Positions 14,899 through 24,699 are shown, numbered from the stretch's first letter. The stretch is 64,000 nucleotides of DNA from Litchfieldella qijiaojingensis (GCF_014651875.1 NZ_BMXS01000001.1:1-64000); one strand, 5' to 3'. Notes: generated from the letters alone by a model not told the origin. Numbers and translations: made by a program.

Positions 14899-16278
14899 TT
14901 AGCGTTCGTGGTGTCCGCGAATCAATCGCACGAAACTCTCTTCACCTTGCCGGAAGGTACTGTTCACCACGGCGATGTCTCCGGCATCGTTCACGGCGAG
15001 CTTGCGCATCAACAGCCCCTGCAGGCTGCCGTTGAAGCCTGAAGCCGTTTCGGTGCTGTGCGGCACGATCTCTGGCAGCGCGAACTGTTCACCGCCATCT
15101 GTCGAGTACGTCATACCCAATCCCCTGCCACGATAGCCAAGTCGAGGGAACAGTTCCCACAGCACGTATACGTTATCGCCTGAAACGGCGAGCGACGGGA
15201 AGCCAACGCTGTCGAAGCGTTCCGCATGTGCAGTCGAGATGTCCTGCGTTGGGCGGAAGCTCTCGCCAGGGCGTGCCTGGGTATAGCGAATATGCGCTTG
15301 TCGCCACATGCCTTCCGGGCTTTCGGCGTACACCAGGTGCATGACTTCGTCGTCGTCCACCGCGAGTTTCGGCGCGTCCGAATGGCCATCCGTCTCGTCG
15401 ACGGTGCGAGGCCTGTCGAAGGTTTCGCTCTGGCTGTCGGAAACCGTGTAGTGGATATCGGCTGCCGAGTCTTCGCCGACGGTCCACGCCACGTGTAGTC
15501 GTCCGTTGCCATCCACGGCGATGCTCGGTGCGCGAGCGGGGAGGGCATCGTTACCGGCGATATGCTTCGGCTCCGAGAACGTACGGCCGCCATCGCTTGA
15601 GCGACTGATCCGCAGCCTGCCTTCATACTCCGTCCAGGCCGCCCACACCTCACCGTCGGGCCCTTCCGCCAGGTCCAGGCTGCCGTTATCCCAACGCTGG
15701 GCCGTCAGGCGTCCCTTGCCCGCTCCATTCCGCGTGTTGGAGAGATTGACCGGCTCGCTGAATGTTTCGCCGCCGTCGCGCGAATGGGCGAAGAGGATTT
15801 CGCCGCCGTGGCTGCCGCCGGAAAAGATGATTTCCTGCCAGAGCACGTAGATGGTATCCGGTTCGTCGGCGGTCATGACCACGCGTGGAAGCCAGGAGAA
15901 CGTATCGCCGCTACGCGAGACGTTGGCCGGTGCATCCAGTTGCGGTTCTCCATTGCGGTCGTAGCGCTGAAGGAACACATCCTGCCGAGTCTGGTCGGCC
16001 CAGACGACCGCTGCCATGCCGTCTTGGTGTAACGCTATCGAGGCGTCATCCACATAACGGAAGTCCGACTCGTTCATGCGCCAGGGGCCCATATGGGCTT
16101 CACCCGTGGCCACTTCCAGTGCATCCCGCCAGACGATGCCAGCGTTTTCTTCAGAGCCCGCCATCGGCGACGACAGGGCGAGTGCCAGTACGATGACAAC
16201 TCGAGTAGTGGCCAGCACCGCTCTTCCGCGAAGTGAAGACGAAGCCGTTTTCCGATGCTGGTTCTGATTTTCCTGCAT
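14899..16278 (-). CDS. Exported Asp-box (BNR/sialidase-like) beta-propeller protein
   Basis: 459 residues. A twin-basic N-terminus and hydrophobic segment (VVIVLALALSSPMAGSEE) indicate export. The body carries several Asp-box motifs (SRDGGETFSEP, SSDGGRTFSEP, STDGGEQFALP) at intervals, each closing a strand pair of a sialidase-type six-bladed propeller, with IAVDGNGRLHVAW and LAVDDDEVMHLVY between them. True sialidases also need an arginine triad; this cannot be confirmed here, so a sugar-binding or scaffold role is equally possible. It is convergent with trmO and divergent from the DM13 gene. Confidence 0.75.
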   Translation of the reverse strand: MQENQNQHRKTASSSLRGRAVLATTRVVIVLALALSSPMAGSEENAGIVWRDALEVATGEAHMGPWRMNESDFRYVDDASIALHQDGMAAVVWADQTRQDVFLQRYDRNGEPQLDAPANVSRSGDTFSWLPRVVMTADEPDTIYVLWQEIIFSGGSHGGEILFAHSRDGGETFSEPVNLSNTRNGAGKGRLTAQRWDNGSLDLAEGPDGEVWAAWTEYEGRLRISRSSDGGRTFSEPKHIAGNDALPARAPSIAVDGNGRLHVAWTVGEDSAADIHYTVSDSQSETFDRPRTVDETDGHSDAPKLAVDDDEVMHLVYAESPEGMWRQAHIRYTQARPGESFRPTQDISTAHAERFDSVGFPSLAVSGDNVYVLWELFPRLGYRGRGLGMTYSTDGGEQFALPEIVPHSTETASGFNGSLQGLLMRKLAVNDAGDIAVVNSTFRQGEESFVRLIRGHHER

Positions 16279-16406
16279 CGTTGCTTACCCGGCATGTAGA
16301 CAAGGAATTGGGTGCTGATTCAAGTGTAGCGTTGCCATGAAGCTCATTCCGGTGGGGGCAGTAGATTCGACTATTCTGTAGTTGTCATGGCTCGGACGAT
16401 CGACGA

Positions 16407-16877
16407 ATGAAAAAAATTCTATTGCTCGTTCTTTCGCATTTGCTGGTTGGGGTGGTGGGGTTCGCCATCGGTATCTACACGCTGCCGATTCTGATCGCCC
16501 CCCCTTCGCCGTCGGCGCAGGAACTGGAGACACACAGCGAGCAGGCCCTATACATGGCAGAGTTCCGTCGGGATCTCGAGGGAAGCGACATGCTGCACTG
16601 GGGCGAAGGCAGCGTGTCGATCGGGCGGCAAAGCATCACCTTCGTCGGCAAGCTTGCGCCGGGGCCGGACTACAAGCTCTACCTATCGCCCGAGTTCGTC
16701 GAAACCGGCGAGGCGTTCGAGCGCTTGAAAGATCGGATGGTGCGGGTTGGCGATGTCAGGACCTTCGAGAATTTCCTCGTCGCCGTACCGGAGTCGGTGG
16801 ATCCGGATGACTACAACACCGTCATCGTGTGGTGCGAATCGTTTGCCCAGTTCATCACCGCCGCTCGTTATCGATAA
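16407..16877 (+). CDS. DM13-domain membrane-anchored protein
   Basis: 156 residues. A single N-terminal membrane helix (LLLVLSHLLVGVVGFAIGIY) anchors a periplasmic DM13 domain: WGEGSVSIGRQSITFVGKL, APGPDYKLYLSPEFVE, RVGDVRTFENFLVAVPE and YNTVIVWCESFAQFITAARY. DM13 domains have a conserved cysteine (here in VIVWCESF) and have been proposed to take part in redox or cytochrome-like electron transfer, but this is not proven. The next gene, an N-acetyltransferase, starts eight bases after the stop, so the two are likely co-transcribed. Confidence 0.88.
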   Translation: MKKILLLVLSHLLVGVVGFAIGIYTLPILIAPPSPSAQELETHSEQALYMAEFRRDLEGSDMLHWGEGSVSIGRQSITFVGKLAPGPDYKLYLSPEFVETGEAFERLKDRMVRVGDVRTFENFLVAVPESVDPDDYNTVIVWCESFAQFITAARYR

Positions 16878-16885
16878 GGAAAAGC

Positions 16886-17398
16886 ATGGCGATGCGCATC
16901 AAGATACGCAACGAAGAGCCACGAGACATCGAGGCCATCGAAGCCTTGACCGCCTTGGCATTCCTCGATGCTCCGCATGTGAGCCACACCGAGCAGTTCA
17001 TCGTCAACGAGTTGCGCAAGGCCGGACAGTTGTCGGTTTCGCTGGTTGCCGAGAACTACGATGGCATCGTCGGGCATGTCGCGGTATCGCCGGTGACCCT
17101 CTCGGATGGCAGTGCCGGGTGGTATGGCCTGGGGCCAATATCCGTCACGCCGGAGCGTCAGGGGCAGGGGATCGGCACCAAGCTCATGGAAAAAGCGCTG
17201 ACCGTGTTGCGAGAGAAGGGGGCCGCTGGCTGCGTTCTGGTGGGAGACCCGAACTACTATTCTCGTTTTGGCTTCAAGGCCGAGCCGTCACTCGTTCTTC
17301 CCGGTGTTCCACCCGCGTATTTTCAGGCGTTGATGTTTCGTGGTGCGGTGCCCGTTGGCCTCGTTTCCTTTCATGAGGCGTTCGATACCCAGGGCTGA
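16886..17398 (+). CDS. GNAT-family N-acetyltransferase (YhbS-like)
   Basis: About 170 residues. The GNAT core is visible: VSLVAENYDGIVGHVAVSPV (beta-3/4), LGPISVTPERQGQGIGTKLM with the R/Q-x-x-G-x-G/A acetyl-CoA loop, and CVLVGDPNYYSRFGFKAEP, typical of the YhbS branch. The substrate is unknown. The ATG at 16886 follows AAGGAAAAG; the open frame continues upstream through the DM13 gene, which must be ignored. It reads in the same direction as the DM13 gene just before it. Confidence 0.88.
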   Translation: MAMRIKIRNEEPRDIEAIEALTALAFLDAPHVSHTEQFIVNELRKAGQLSVSLVAENYDGIVGHVAVSPVTLSDGSAGWYGLGPISVTPERQGQGIGTKLMEKALTVLREKGAAGCVLVGDPNYYSRFGFKAEPSLVLPGVPPAYFQALMFRGAVPVGLVSFHEAFDTQG

Positions 17399-17482
17399 TT
17401 ATCCGTACGGGGTTGCTCCGGCTCATGGCATATACTTTCTTTACCCTGCACGAAATGGCAGAGCGGGTGGAAGGAATATCGG

Positions 17483-18508
17483 ATGCAACGCCTGAACGTG
17501 ACCGTGCTGCTCGGCGACCCCCGCCTACCGTATGCCTATGCCGTCGATGGGGTGTTCGGTGCCGAGGAGTTCGAGGCGGTCGAGCAACTGCGCAGTGCCT
17601 TGGAGCGCCTATCGGGGTATCGCTTCAGCTACCTTGATGACCATGCCAGGCTGATCGATGAACTGCGTACTCATCCCCCCGATCTGGCGTTGAACTTCTG
17701 CGATACGGGATTCCGCAACGATTGGGAGCTGGAGCGTAATATTCCGGCATTGCTGGAAATCCTGGATATCCCCTATACCGGCGCCGATCCAATGAGCATC
17801 AGCCTGACCACCGACAAGGCCTTGGTTCGCGCGCTGGTGGCCGGGCAGGGCATTCCCGTGCCCAACGAGACCTACGTGGAGCTGTCCGCCGATCCGCTGG
17901 TACTGCCGAGCATCTATCCCTGCCTGATCAAGCCGAACAGCAGTGGTGGAAGCTTCGGCATCACGCGAGACTGCGTGGTGCATGATGCCAGCGAGGCGGA
18001 GGCCTATCTGTGCTGGCTGGCTGAGGAGCTTGCGGTCATGGATGCGCTGATCCAGGACTTCCTGACCGGCCCGGAGTATACCGTGGGGCTGGTCGGCAAT
18101 CCCCAGACAGGCTTCACGGTGCTACCGCCGTTGGAGATCGACTATAGCGCTCTCGACCCCGTTCTGCCGCCGATCCTCACTTACGGCTCGAAAGCCGACC
18201 CTGACTCGCCGTACTGGAAGAAGCTGAGTTTCCGTCGCGCGAAGATCGACGACGTCAAGTGGAGCCAGTTGGTCGATTATTCCGTGAAGCTGTTCCGTCG
18301 GCTGGGTCTGCGTGATTACGCCCGCTTCGACTTCCGCGAGGGCGAGGATGGGCAACCCCGGCTGCTCGATGCCAACACCAATCCAACCTGGAACTGGGAC
18401 GGCAAGCTGGCGCTGATGGCCGAGTGGGCCGGCTACCCTTATCACGAGTTGCTGAGCTTGATCCTCGAGGCGGCGGCAGCGCGCTACGAACTCGGCGGGA
18501 CGTCCTGA
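17483..18508 (+). CDS. ATP-grasp ligase related to D-alanine-D-alanine ligase
   Basis: 341 residues. The N-terminal third is a Ddl-like Rossmann part (NVTVLLGDPRLPYAYAVDG, PDLALNFCDTGFRNDWELE). It is followed by IPYTGADPMSISLTTDKALV, the Ddl 'TG-sp-s--l--dK' block, by LIKPNSSGGSFGI, the glycine-rich ATP loop, and by RYARFDFRE-type text with LLDANTNPTWNWDG, the Mg-binding Asn/Asp of ATP-grasp enzymes. It should join a carboxylate to an amine with ATP. True Ddl genes lie in the mcra/dcw cluster and read differently, so a peptide-like bond other than D-Ala-D-Ala is likely. It converges on a CocE/NonD hydrolase gene 33 bases away. Confidence 0.8.
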   Translation: MQRLNVTVLLGDPRLPYAYAVDGVFGAEEFEAVEQLRSALERLSGYRFSYLDDHARLIDELRTHPPDLALNFCDTGFRNDWELERNIPALLEILDIPYTGADPMSISLTTDKALVRALVAGQGIPVPNETYVELSADPLVLPSIYPCLIKPNSSGGSFGITRDCVVHDASEAEAYLCWLAEELAVMDALIQDFLTGPEYTVGLVGNPQTGFTVLPPLEIDYSALDPVLPPILTYGSKADPDSPYWKKLSFRRAKIDDVKWSQLVDYSVKLFRRLGLRDYARFDFREGEDGQPRLLDANTNPTWNWDGKLALMAEWAGYPYHELLSLILEAAAARYELGGTS

Positions 18509-18541
18509 CCCGGCGGCACACCACGGAGCCGTATGGGCCAT

Positions 18542-20575
18542 TCACAGCAGCTCGCGGGCGACTTCCTCGTCCCAGTCGCGGCGGGCGAATAGCGTGTCGC
18601 CTTCGTAGGCTTTCAGTATGCCGCGGATGCGAAAGCTCTGCGGTGTTGCGGTGAGTTGCGTGCGGCACTCCAGTCGCGTGGACCAGTCGCCACGTCGATG
18701 CGTGGTGGTCTGCTCGACCGTCGATTCGGCCAACTCCGGGTTGTAGTCGTAAATGCGGTAGGTCTTGGTGATGGTGTAGCCGACGGTCAGGTCGATATCC
18801 TCGATCCGGGCGAGGGCAGCGTCGCCGAAGTCTCCGCCGGTGGTCGAGATGCGGTAGATCGTCATGCCGGTGGTCAGGTCCCGCTCGACCTGACGGCGGA
18901 GGGGCGCGACGGTGAGCGTCGTCATCTCGGGCATGGGAGCGCGCTCCGGCGGTTCGAAGGCCCGCAGCTCGGCGTCTTCCGAGCGCGGCGGTCGTGCCGG
19001 AAGCTGCAGTTGGCTGGTACCGGTGTAGAGGGTCAGGTTGACGGGCTCCGGTGCCGGCCAGATCACTGGCCAGTAGCTGGTCGAGATCGCCAGGCGGATG
19101 GTGTGTCCGGGGGCGAAGGCATAGGCGATGTCGTTCAGCTTCACCGTCACACGATAGCGGTGCCCGGGCTCCAGCGGTTCGGGATGTTCGCGACTGTCGC
19201 GCTGGGTCAGGTTGAGAATGCCGTAGCTGACCCGGTCGGACGCGCCGTCGGGGGCGACATCATTGAGGCGTACGATAACGTAGGCGACAGTGCGGTCGGC
19301 TGCCAGTTCCAGTGAGGCGATGGGAGCGCCGAGAATTTCCAGGCGCTCCGTCAGGGGGTCGGAGTCGAAGACCAACGACTTGCCGTCGTCCTCACGCTGG
19401 TCCGTGGGCGATTCGCCTTCCGCTCCGAAGCCGTACCAGTCCCCAGCCGCCAGCCCGGTGGTTTGCGGGGAAGCGATCCGCATCCGGTCTTCGCTGTCGG
19501 GGCGTTCGCCCAGCGACAGCACGTTGAGGTAGAAGGTGTGCGGTTGCAGGCGTCCCGATGGCCAGGTTTCCTCCGCTACCCAGCGCCCGGGACGCTCCGC
19601 GTGCATCGGGGCGGGCGGCACGTATTCCTCCATCCATACCCGCAGCATGGGTTCGTCCATGAGCCCGCTGTCGATTCCCTTCAGCCAGTGATCCCACCAG
19701 CGCAGCGCCTCCTGGAAGAAACCGATGGCCGGGCCGGGCAGGGCGGCGTGGGGAAAGGCGTGCGACCATGGTCCGATCAATGCCTTGCGCGGTACCTTCA
19801 GGCCGGCCATAAGGCGCGGAATGGCATCCACGTAGCCGTCGGCCCATCCACCCACCGCGTAGACGGGACAGGCGATTGCGTCGAAGTCCTCGCAGATCGA
19901 ACCATGCTTCCAATATTCGTCACGGTGCGGGTGGCGCATCCACACCAACGGGTAGAACGGCGCGTTGTCGATCCGGTGGCGCCACTTTGCATGCCAGTCG
20001 CCACCCACGATGTCGGGGTCGGGGGGCGTGGTGGCGCAGGACAGCAGGACCGAGCCCCAGCCGAGGTTCTCATTGAGCAGGCAACCGCCCTGGTAGTGCA
20101 CGTCGTCACTGTAGCGGTCGTCGGTGGAGCACATGGTGATGATGGCCTTGAGCGGCGCGGGGCGCATGGCGGCGACCTGGAGCGCGTTGAAGCCGCCCCA
20201 GGAGATGCCCATCATGCCGACCTCGCCGTTGCACCACGGCTGGGCGACCAGCCAGTCGATGGCGTCGACGGCGTCATCGAGTTCCTGCTGCAGGTATTCG
20301 TCCAGCAGCAGCCCGTCGGAATCGCCGCTGCCGCGTAGGTCGAGCCGGATACAGGCATAGCCATGCCCGGCGAAGTAGCGATGCAGTGGTTCGTCGCGCA
20401 GGCGCGTGAAATCGCGCTTGCGATAGGGCATGTACTCCAGGATGGCCGGCACGGGGCTATGCTCCGCGTCGGTGGGTAGCCAGACGCGAGCCGCCAGCCG
20501 GATGCCATCGGACATGGGAATCCAAACGTTTTCTATGACCCGGACTTCGCGCGGAAAGTCATGGACGATTTTCAT
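18542..20575 (-). CDS. CocE/NonD family hydrolase (S15-like), paralogue 1
   Basis: About 677 residues, the normal CocE/NonD length. An alpha/beta-hydrolase core carries the nucleophile Ser125 in MMGISWGGFNALQ, an Asp in VGGWADGYVDAIP and the His in GPWSHAFPH. A C-terminal jelly-roll (X-Pro dipeptidyl-peptidase C-domain type) includes HRYRVTVKLNDIAYAFAPGH and IRLAISTSYWPVIWPAP. Family members cleave acyl or peptide bonds (cocaine esterase, glutaryl-7-ACA acylase, PepX). No signal peptide is seen. AGAGGG precedes the ATG at 20575; the open frame extends to 20626. It is divergent from a close paralogue and convergent with an ATP-grasp ligase. Confidence 0.88.
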   Translation of the reverse strand: MKIVHDFPREVRVIENVWIPMSDGIRLAARVWLPTDAEHSPVPAILEYMPYRKRDFTRLRDEPLHRYFAGHGYACIRLDLRGSGDSDGLLLDEYLQQELDDAVDAIDWLVAQPWCNGEVGMMGISWGGFNALQVAAMRPAPLKAIITMCSTDDRYSDDVHYQGGCLLNENLGWGSVLLSCATTPPDPDIVGGDWHAKWRHRIDNAPFYPLVWMRHPHRDEYWKHGSICEDFDAIACPVYAVGGWADGYVDAIPRLMAGLKVPRKALIGPWSHAFPHAALPGPAIGFFQEALRWWDHWLKGIDSGLMDEPMLRVWMEEYVPPAPMHAERPGRWVAEETWPSGRLQPHTFYLNVLSLGERPDSEDRMRIASPQTTGLAAGDWYGFGAEGESPTDQREDDGKSLVFDSDPLTERLEILGAPIASLELAADRTVAYVIVRLNDVAPDGASDRVSYGILNLTQRDSREHPEPLEPGHRYRVTVKLNDIAYAFAPGHTIRLAISTSYWPVIWPAPEPVNLTLYTGTSQLQLPARPPRSEDAELRAFEPPERAPMPEMTTLTVAPLRRQVERDLTTGMTIYRISTTGGDFGDAALARIEDIDLTVGYTITKTYRIYDYNPELAESTVEQTTTHRRGDWSTRLECRTQLTATPQSFRIRGILKAYEGDTLFARRDWDEEVARELL

Positions 20576-20702
20576 GGCACCCTCTGTGGGGCCTGTGGGG
20601 GAAAGTGCGCCGCAACGGCGATGCATGTCCTAATGATATACGATAAAAAGGCTTCCACTGGCCCGGCATCGGTGCCGGCCCCATAGTCGGGGGGGACGCG
20701 AA

Positions 20703-22715
20703 ATGAACGATGGGCACGCGACCGAGGTGACGGTCATCGAGAATAGCTGGATCCCCATGCCCGACGGTTGCCGCCTGGCCGCCAAGATATGGCTTCCCGC
20801 GGATGCCACGGATCATCCGGTTCCCGCGATCCTTGAATACATTCCCTATCGCAAGCGCGATTTCAAGGCCGTGCGCGACAGTGAAGTCCACGGTTTCTTC
20901 GCTCGTCACGGCTATGCCGGCGTGCGCGTGGACCTGCGCGGCAGCGGCGACTCTGATGGCGTACTTCACGACGAGTACCTGCCCCAGGAACTGGCCGACG
21001 GCGTCGAGGTGATCCGCTGGATCGCCGCCCAGCCGTGGTGCAACGGCCGTGTGGGGATGATCGGTATCTCCTGGGGCGGTTTCAACGGTCTGCAGATCGC
21101 CGCCTTGCAACCGCCCGAGTTGCAGGCCGTGATCACCGTCTGCTCGTCCGACGACCGCTATACCGACGATGTGCATTACATGGGCGGCTGTCTGCTGACG
21201 GACAACCTGTCGTGGGCGTCGGTGATGTTGTCCTATAACGCCTGTCCGCCGGATCCGGCCATCGTCGGCGAACGCTGGCGAGATTTGTGGTTCCAGCGCC
21301 TCGAGGAAAGCGGACTATGGCTCAAGACCTGGCTGGAACACCAGCGGCGCGATGCGTTCTGGCAGCATGCTTCCGTCTGCGAGGACTTCAAGGCGATTCG
21401 GTGTCCGGTGTTCGCGGTCAGCGGCTGGGCCGACGGTTATTGCAACACCGTATTCCGGCTGATCCACCATCTCGACGTGCCGCGCAAGGGCCTGGTGGGC
21501 CCTTGGGGCCACAAGTATCCGCACATGGGCGGTCCCGGTCCCTCCATCGATTTCCTCGGCGAGTGCGTGCGCTGGTGGGACCGCTGGTTGAAGGACATCG
21601 ATAACGGTGTCGACGCCGAGCCGATGCTGAGGGCCTGGATGCAGGACAGCGTATCGCCCATCAGTGACGACCGCCCCGGGCGCTGGGTGGCCGAGGACGA
21701 ATGGCCGAGTCGGCGCCTTCAGACGCGGGTCTATGGCTTGACCCCGGGGCGGCTCGAACCAGGTGGTGACAACGTCGTCACTAATGCGCCTCCGCTCGAG
21801 ATCCGCAGCCCGCTAAGCGTGGGGATGTTCGCCGGCAAGTGGTGCAGCTACTCGGAAAGCACCGATCTACCCACCGACCAGCGCTTGGAGGATGGCGGTT
21901 CGCTGTGTTTCGATACGCAGCCGCTCGAGGAAGCCGTCGAAATCCTGGGGCAGCCTGTGGTCGAACTCGAACTGTCGGCGGACCAGCCGCAGGCGATGGT
22001 CACCGTCCGGCTGTCCGATATCGGCTCCGAAGGCACGGTGACGCTCGTCACCTACGGCCTTCTGAACCTCAGTCATCGTGGCGGGCATGCCCGGCCTGAG
22101 CCGGTTCGCCCCGGTGAGCGGTATCGGGTTTCGGTGCGGCTGAATCACGTCGCCCAGCGGTTTCCGGCGGGCAATCGTATCCGGCTGGCCATCTCGTCTT
22201 CCTACTGGCCGCTGGCCTGGCCGTCGCCGGTTCCCGTGACTCTGACGCTTCACCCCGGCGGTCGGCTATTGCTTCCTTCGCGTCCGTTGCGGGAGGCGGA
22301 TGCCGACCTGCACGACCTCGGCGTGCAACGAGTGGCGCTGGGGCCGACGACGACGCTACTGGTGCCGGCGCATCGCGAATGGACGGTACTGTTCAACCTG
22401 GCCACCAACGAGGCCACCCTGCAAGTCATCGATAACGATGGCCAGTGGCGGCTTGACGAGTTGGGCCTCACCATTGGCTACGACGTCACCGAGCGCTATC
22501 GCTATGCCAACGACGATTACGCCACGTTGAGAGGCGAAGTGGTCAATAGCCGCAGCTTCGAACGGGGCGACTGGCACGTCGTCGTGGCCACTCGCACACA
22601 GTTGACCTCGACGCCAACCCATTTCCACCTGGATGCCACCGTCGATGCCTACGAAGACGATGTGCGCATCTTCTCCCGCACCTGGAACGAGAGCGTACCG
22701 CGGGACAACATCTGA
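20703..22715 (+). CDS. CocE/NonD family hydrolase (S15-like), paralogue 2
   Basis: 670 residues, collinear with and about half identical by eye to the divergent gene at 18542-20575 (for example IPYRKRDFKAVRDSE, DLRGSGDSDGVLHDEYL, SSDDRYTDDVHYMGGCLL). Nucleophile Ser123 is in MIGISWGGFNGLQ, the Asp in VSGWADGYCNTV, and the His in GPWGHKYPH. The C-terminal beta domain is complete. It is likely a cytosolic esterase or peptidase or amidase; the substrate is not known. The pair shares a 127-base divergent promoter region, which points to a local duplication with inversion and possibly shared control. Confidence 0.88.
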   Translation: MNDGHATEVTVIENSWIPMPDGCRLAAKIWLPADATDHPVPAILEYIPYRKRDFKAVRDSEVHGFFARHGYAGVRVDLRGSGDSDGVLHDEYLPQELADGVEVIRWIAAQPWCNGRVGMIGISWGGFNGLQIAALQPPELQAVITVCSSDDRYTDDVHYMGGCLLTDNLSWASVMLSYNACPPDPAIVGERWRDLWFQRLEESGLWLKTWLEHQRRDAFWQHASVCEDFKAIRCPVFAVSGWADGYCNTVFRLIHHLDVPRKGLVGPWGHKYPHMGGPGPSIDFLGECVRWWDRWLKDIDNGVDAEPMLRAWMQDSVSPISDDRPGRWVAEDEWPSRRLQTRVYGLTPGRLEPGGDNVVTNAPPLEIRSPLSVGMFAGKWCSYSESTDLPTDQRLEDGGSLCFDTQPLEEAVEILGQPVVELELSADQPQAMVTVRLSDIGSEGTVTLVTYGLLNLSHRGGHARPEPVRPGERYRVSVRLNHVAQRFPAGNRIRLAISSSYWPLAWPSPVPVTLTLHPGGRLLLPSRPLREADADLHDLGVQRVALGPTTTLLVPAHREWTVLFNLATNEATLQVIDNDGQWRLDELGLTIGYDVTERYRYANDDYATLRGEVVNSRSFERGDWHVVVATRTQLTSTPTHFHLDATVDAYEDDVRIFSRTWNESVPRDNI

Positions 22716-22820
22716 GATGTTGGTCAGCAGGGCAATGTCGATTCTGAACTTCTGCGTTCGACCAAGAGGGGAAAGGCTATCCTTTTTCCGGCGTTATGAG
22801 TCCTTACGAGGAGACGCGGC

Positions 22821-23318
22821 ATGCCAGCCATCCAGAGAATTACCCCGTGCTTGTGGTTCGACGACCAGGCCGAGGAAGCGGCCAATTTTTATACCGTTAT
22901 CTTTCCAAATTCCCGGATCGTGCATATCTCCCGCTACGGTGAAGCGGGCAAGGAGGTCCACGGCAAGCCGCCGGGAAGCGTCATGGTCGTGGCCTTCGAA
23001 CTCGATGGGCAGGCGTTCACCGCGCTCAATGGCGGCCCGGTGTTTCAGTTCAACGAGGCGATCTCATTGCAGATCGATTGCCAGTCACAGGAAGAGGTGG
23101 ACCACTACTGGGTGACGCTTTCCGAGGGCGGTGACGAGAAAGCTCAACAGTGCGGCTGGCTAAAGGACAAATACGGCCTGTCGTGGCAGGTGGTGCCCCG
23201 AGTGTTGATCGAAATGCTTAGCGATCCCGATTATGAGAAATCGCAGCGTGTGTTCCAGGCGATGCTGGGCATGAAGAAGATCGAGATTGCCGAACTGGAA
23301 CGTGCCTATGCCGGCTGA
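22821..23318 (+). CDS. VOC-family (PhnB-like) protein
   Basis: 165 residues. QRITPCLWFDDQAEEAANFY and NSRIVHISRYGEAGKE, then SVMVVAFELDGQAFTALNGG and FNEAISLQIDCQSQEEVDHY, then GWLKDKYGLSWQVVP form the PhnB-like half of the vicinal-oxygen-chelate (glyoxalase/bleomycin-resistance) superfamily. Proteins of this kind dimerise and often bind a metal, but many have lost catalysis; the function is unknown. GAGGAGACG precedes the ATG. It ends before a strong stem-loop shared with the convergent GDPD gene. Confidence 0.85.
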   Translation: MPAIQRITPCLWFDDQAEEAANFYTVIFPNSRIVHISRYGEAGKEVHGKPPGSVMVVAFELDGQAFTALNGGPVFQFNEAISLQIDCQSQEEVDHYWVTLSEGGDEKAQQCGWLKDKYGLSWQVVPRVLIEMLSDPDYEKSQRVFQAMLGMKKIEIAELERAYAG

Positions 23319-23345
23319 TCGATCGCTATGGTTGGCAGAATGAAT

Positions 23346-23371
23346 GCGGGCCGCGCAAATGCGCGGCCCGC
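23346..23371. terminator. Bidirectional stem-loop between convergent genes
   Basis: GCGGGCCGCGC (23346-23356) and GCGCGGCCCGC (23361-23371) form a perfect 11-bp GC stem with loop AAAT. It separates the VOC gene from the convergent phosphodiesterase gene. It is followed by TTGGTTG on the plus strand rather than a pure T-run. Confidence 0.75.
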
Positions 23372-23382
23372 TTGGTTGTGGC

Positions 23383-24699
23383 TCAAGCCCTCGGCTTCAT
23401 GCAGTTGTCGTAGAAAGTCACGGTAGCCGGCCAGTCGGAGAACAGGCCGTTGATGCCGACGTCCCGCGCCAGGACATCGAGCGTGAGCAGCTTGTCGCCG
23501 TCGTTGTCGATCGCGTTGTCGGTGGTCTGGTGGTACCACTCGCCATCATGGTTCAGCGGTCCCGAGCGCTCGAAGGTCCAGGTAATGATGTCGAGGCCGG
23601 CATCCTTGGCGCGTTCGGCGTAGACCGAGGGCACGATTCGGTTGCCGGTATCGCTGGCCTCGGGATTGGCGGCGAGCAGCATCCACATCGGCGGCGCGAT
23701 GATTTGCACGCCTTGCTCCACCAATTCCTCCATGCTCGGTGACCAGGTGTCGGGGTTGGTGTGGTCGAAGCCCTCGACGTCGTAACGGCCGTCGAGAAAC
23801 ACCGCTTGTTCGCCGAACTCGGGCTCGTTGTCCAGCCAATAGCGTACGTCGTCTAGGTTGAACGATTGAGGGTAGACATAGCGAGGCGACACGTCGGCGG
23901 CCTTGTATTCATCGATCATCTTCTGCGCGTAGTCTTCCTGGCTCATGCCGTCGAAGGGCATCTCCACGCTGGGCGCCTTCAGCTCGGGAGTCATCTTCAC
24001 GCCAAGCGCCTTGAACAGCGCGATGCTTTCGGCGTGGGTCATCAGCGTGCCGCGCGAGGCGTAGAGGTCAGTGCGCCAGCCGGGGGTGCCGTTCAGGTAG
24101 TCTTCGATGCTGCGCGCTTCGCTGTTGGCGCCTTCCATCTTGCCCTCAAGCGTTTGGAACTCTGCCAGTGTGATGTCGCTGGTGCAGCACTGGATATCTG
24201 CCGCGTTCACCAGTTCGCCGCTATTCGGGTCGAATTCAGGCGGGACACGGCATTTCTGGGCCAGATCCGTTTCGAGGATGTTGGTGGTGGCATGCAGGTC
24301 GCATTGCGAGTGCCGGCATACGAGTTCCTGATCGGCGGTGAAGGTCACGTCGCATTCCAGGATGCCGGCGCCCATCTGCGCCCCGGCAATGTAGGATTCG
24401 CGGGTGTGCTCGGGGAACTGCATTGCCGCGCCGCGATGGCCGATGGAGAAGTCAGTCTTGCGCCAGGCATGTTTGCTGGTGGCACAGCGCAGCAGGTCCG
24501 CCTTGAGTTCGCGTTCGCGTTGCGAGTCGTCGTCCATGTCCTGGACCAGGAACAGCGGGCGGGGGCCGAGAGTCACGGTATCGGCGGCGGAGATCACGGC
24601 GTCGTCCTGTTCCTGCGCAGCCCATGCCGTGGGGGAGAGCGCAAGCATCGCAAGCAGGCAGAAGGTGGGGAGTGTCGCAATCGTCTTTTTCGTGTTCAT
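23383..24699 (-). CDS. Exported glycerophosphodiester phosphodiesterase (GDPD) family protein
   Basis: About 438 residues. The signal peptide [20 protein letters not shown] is followed by [28 protein letters not shown] holds the catalytic HRG and the PEHT/ENT-type block, and [25 protein letters not shown] has the E-D and H of the metal site; ELKAP is the third acidic block. These residues mark the TIM-barrel GDPD enzymes, which split glycerophosphodiesters into glycerol-3-phosphate and an alcohol. The insertion between the H-Q-C-D block and ELKAP is longer than in GlpQ. The ATG at 24699 was chosen because it starts the signal peptide. A periplasmic phosphorus-scavenging role is likely. Confidence 0.88.
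   Translation of the reverse strand: MNTKKTIATLPTFCLLAMLALSPTAWAAQEQDDAVISAADTVTLGPRPLFLVQDMDDDSQRERELKADLLRCATSKHAWRKTDFSIGHRGAAMQFPEHTRESYIAGAQMGAGILECDVTFTADQELVCRHSQCDLHATTNILETDLAQKCRVPPEFDPNSGELVNAADIQCCTSDITLAEFQTLEGKMEGANSEARSIEDYLNGTPGWRTDLYASRGTLMTHAESIALFKALGVKMTPELKAPSVEMPFDGMSQEDYAQKMIDEYKAADVSPRYVYPQSFNLDDVRYWLDNEPEFGEQAVFLDGRYDVEGFDHTNPDTWSPSMEELVEQGVQIIAPPMWMLLAANPEASDTGNRIVPSVYAERAKDAGLDIITWTFERSGPLNHDGEWYHQTTDNAIDNDGDKLLTLDVLARDVGINGLFSDWPATVTFYDNCMKPRA

Noticed and set aside
19463-20338. Plus-strand open frame opposite CocE/NonD paralogue 1
   Set aside because: The opposite strand has complete catalytic motifs and a good start; this frame is only an antisense of GC-rich codons.
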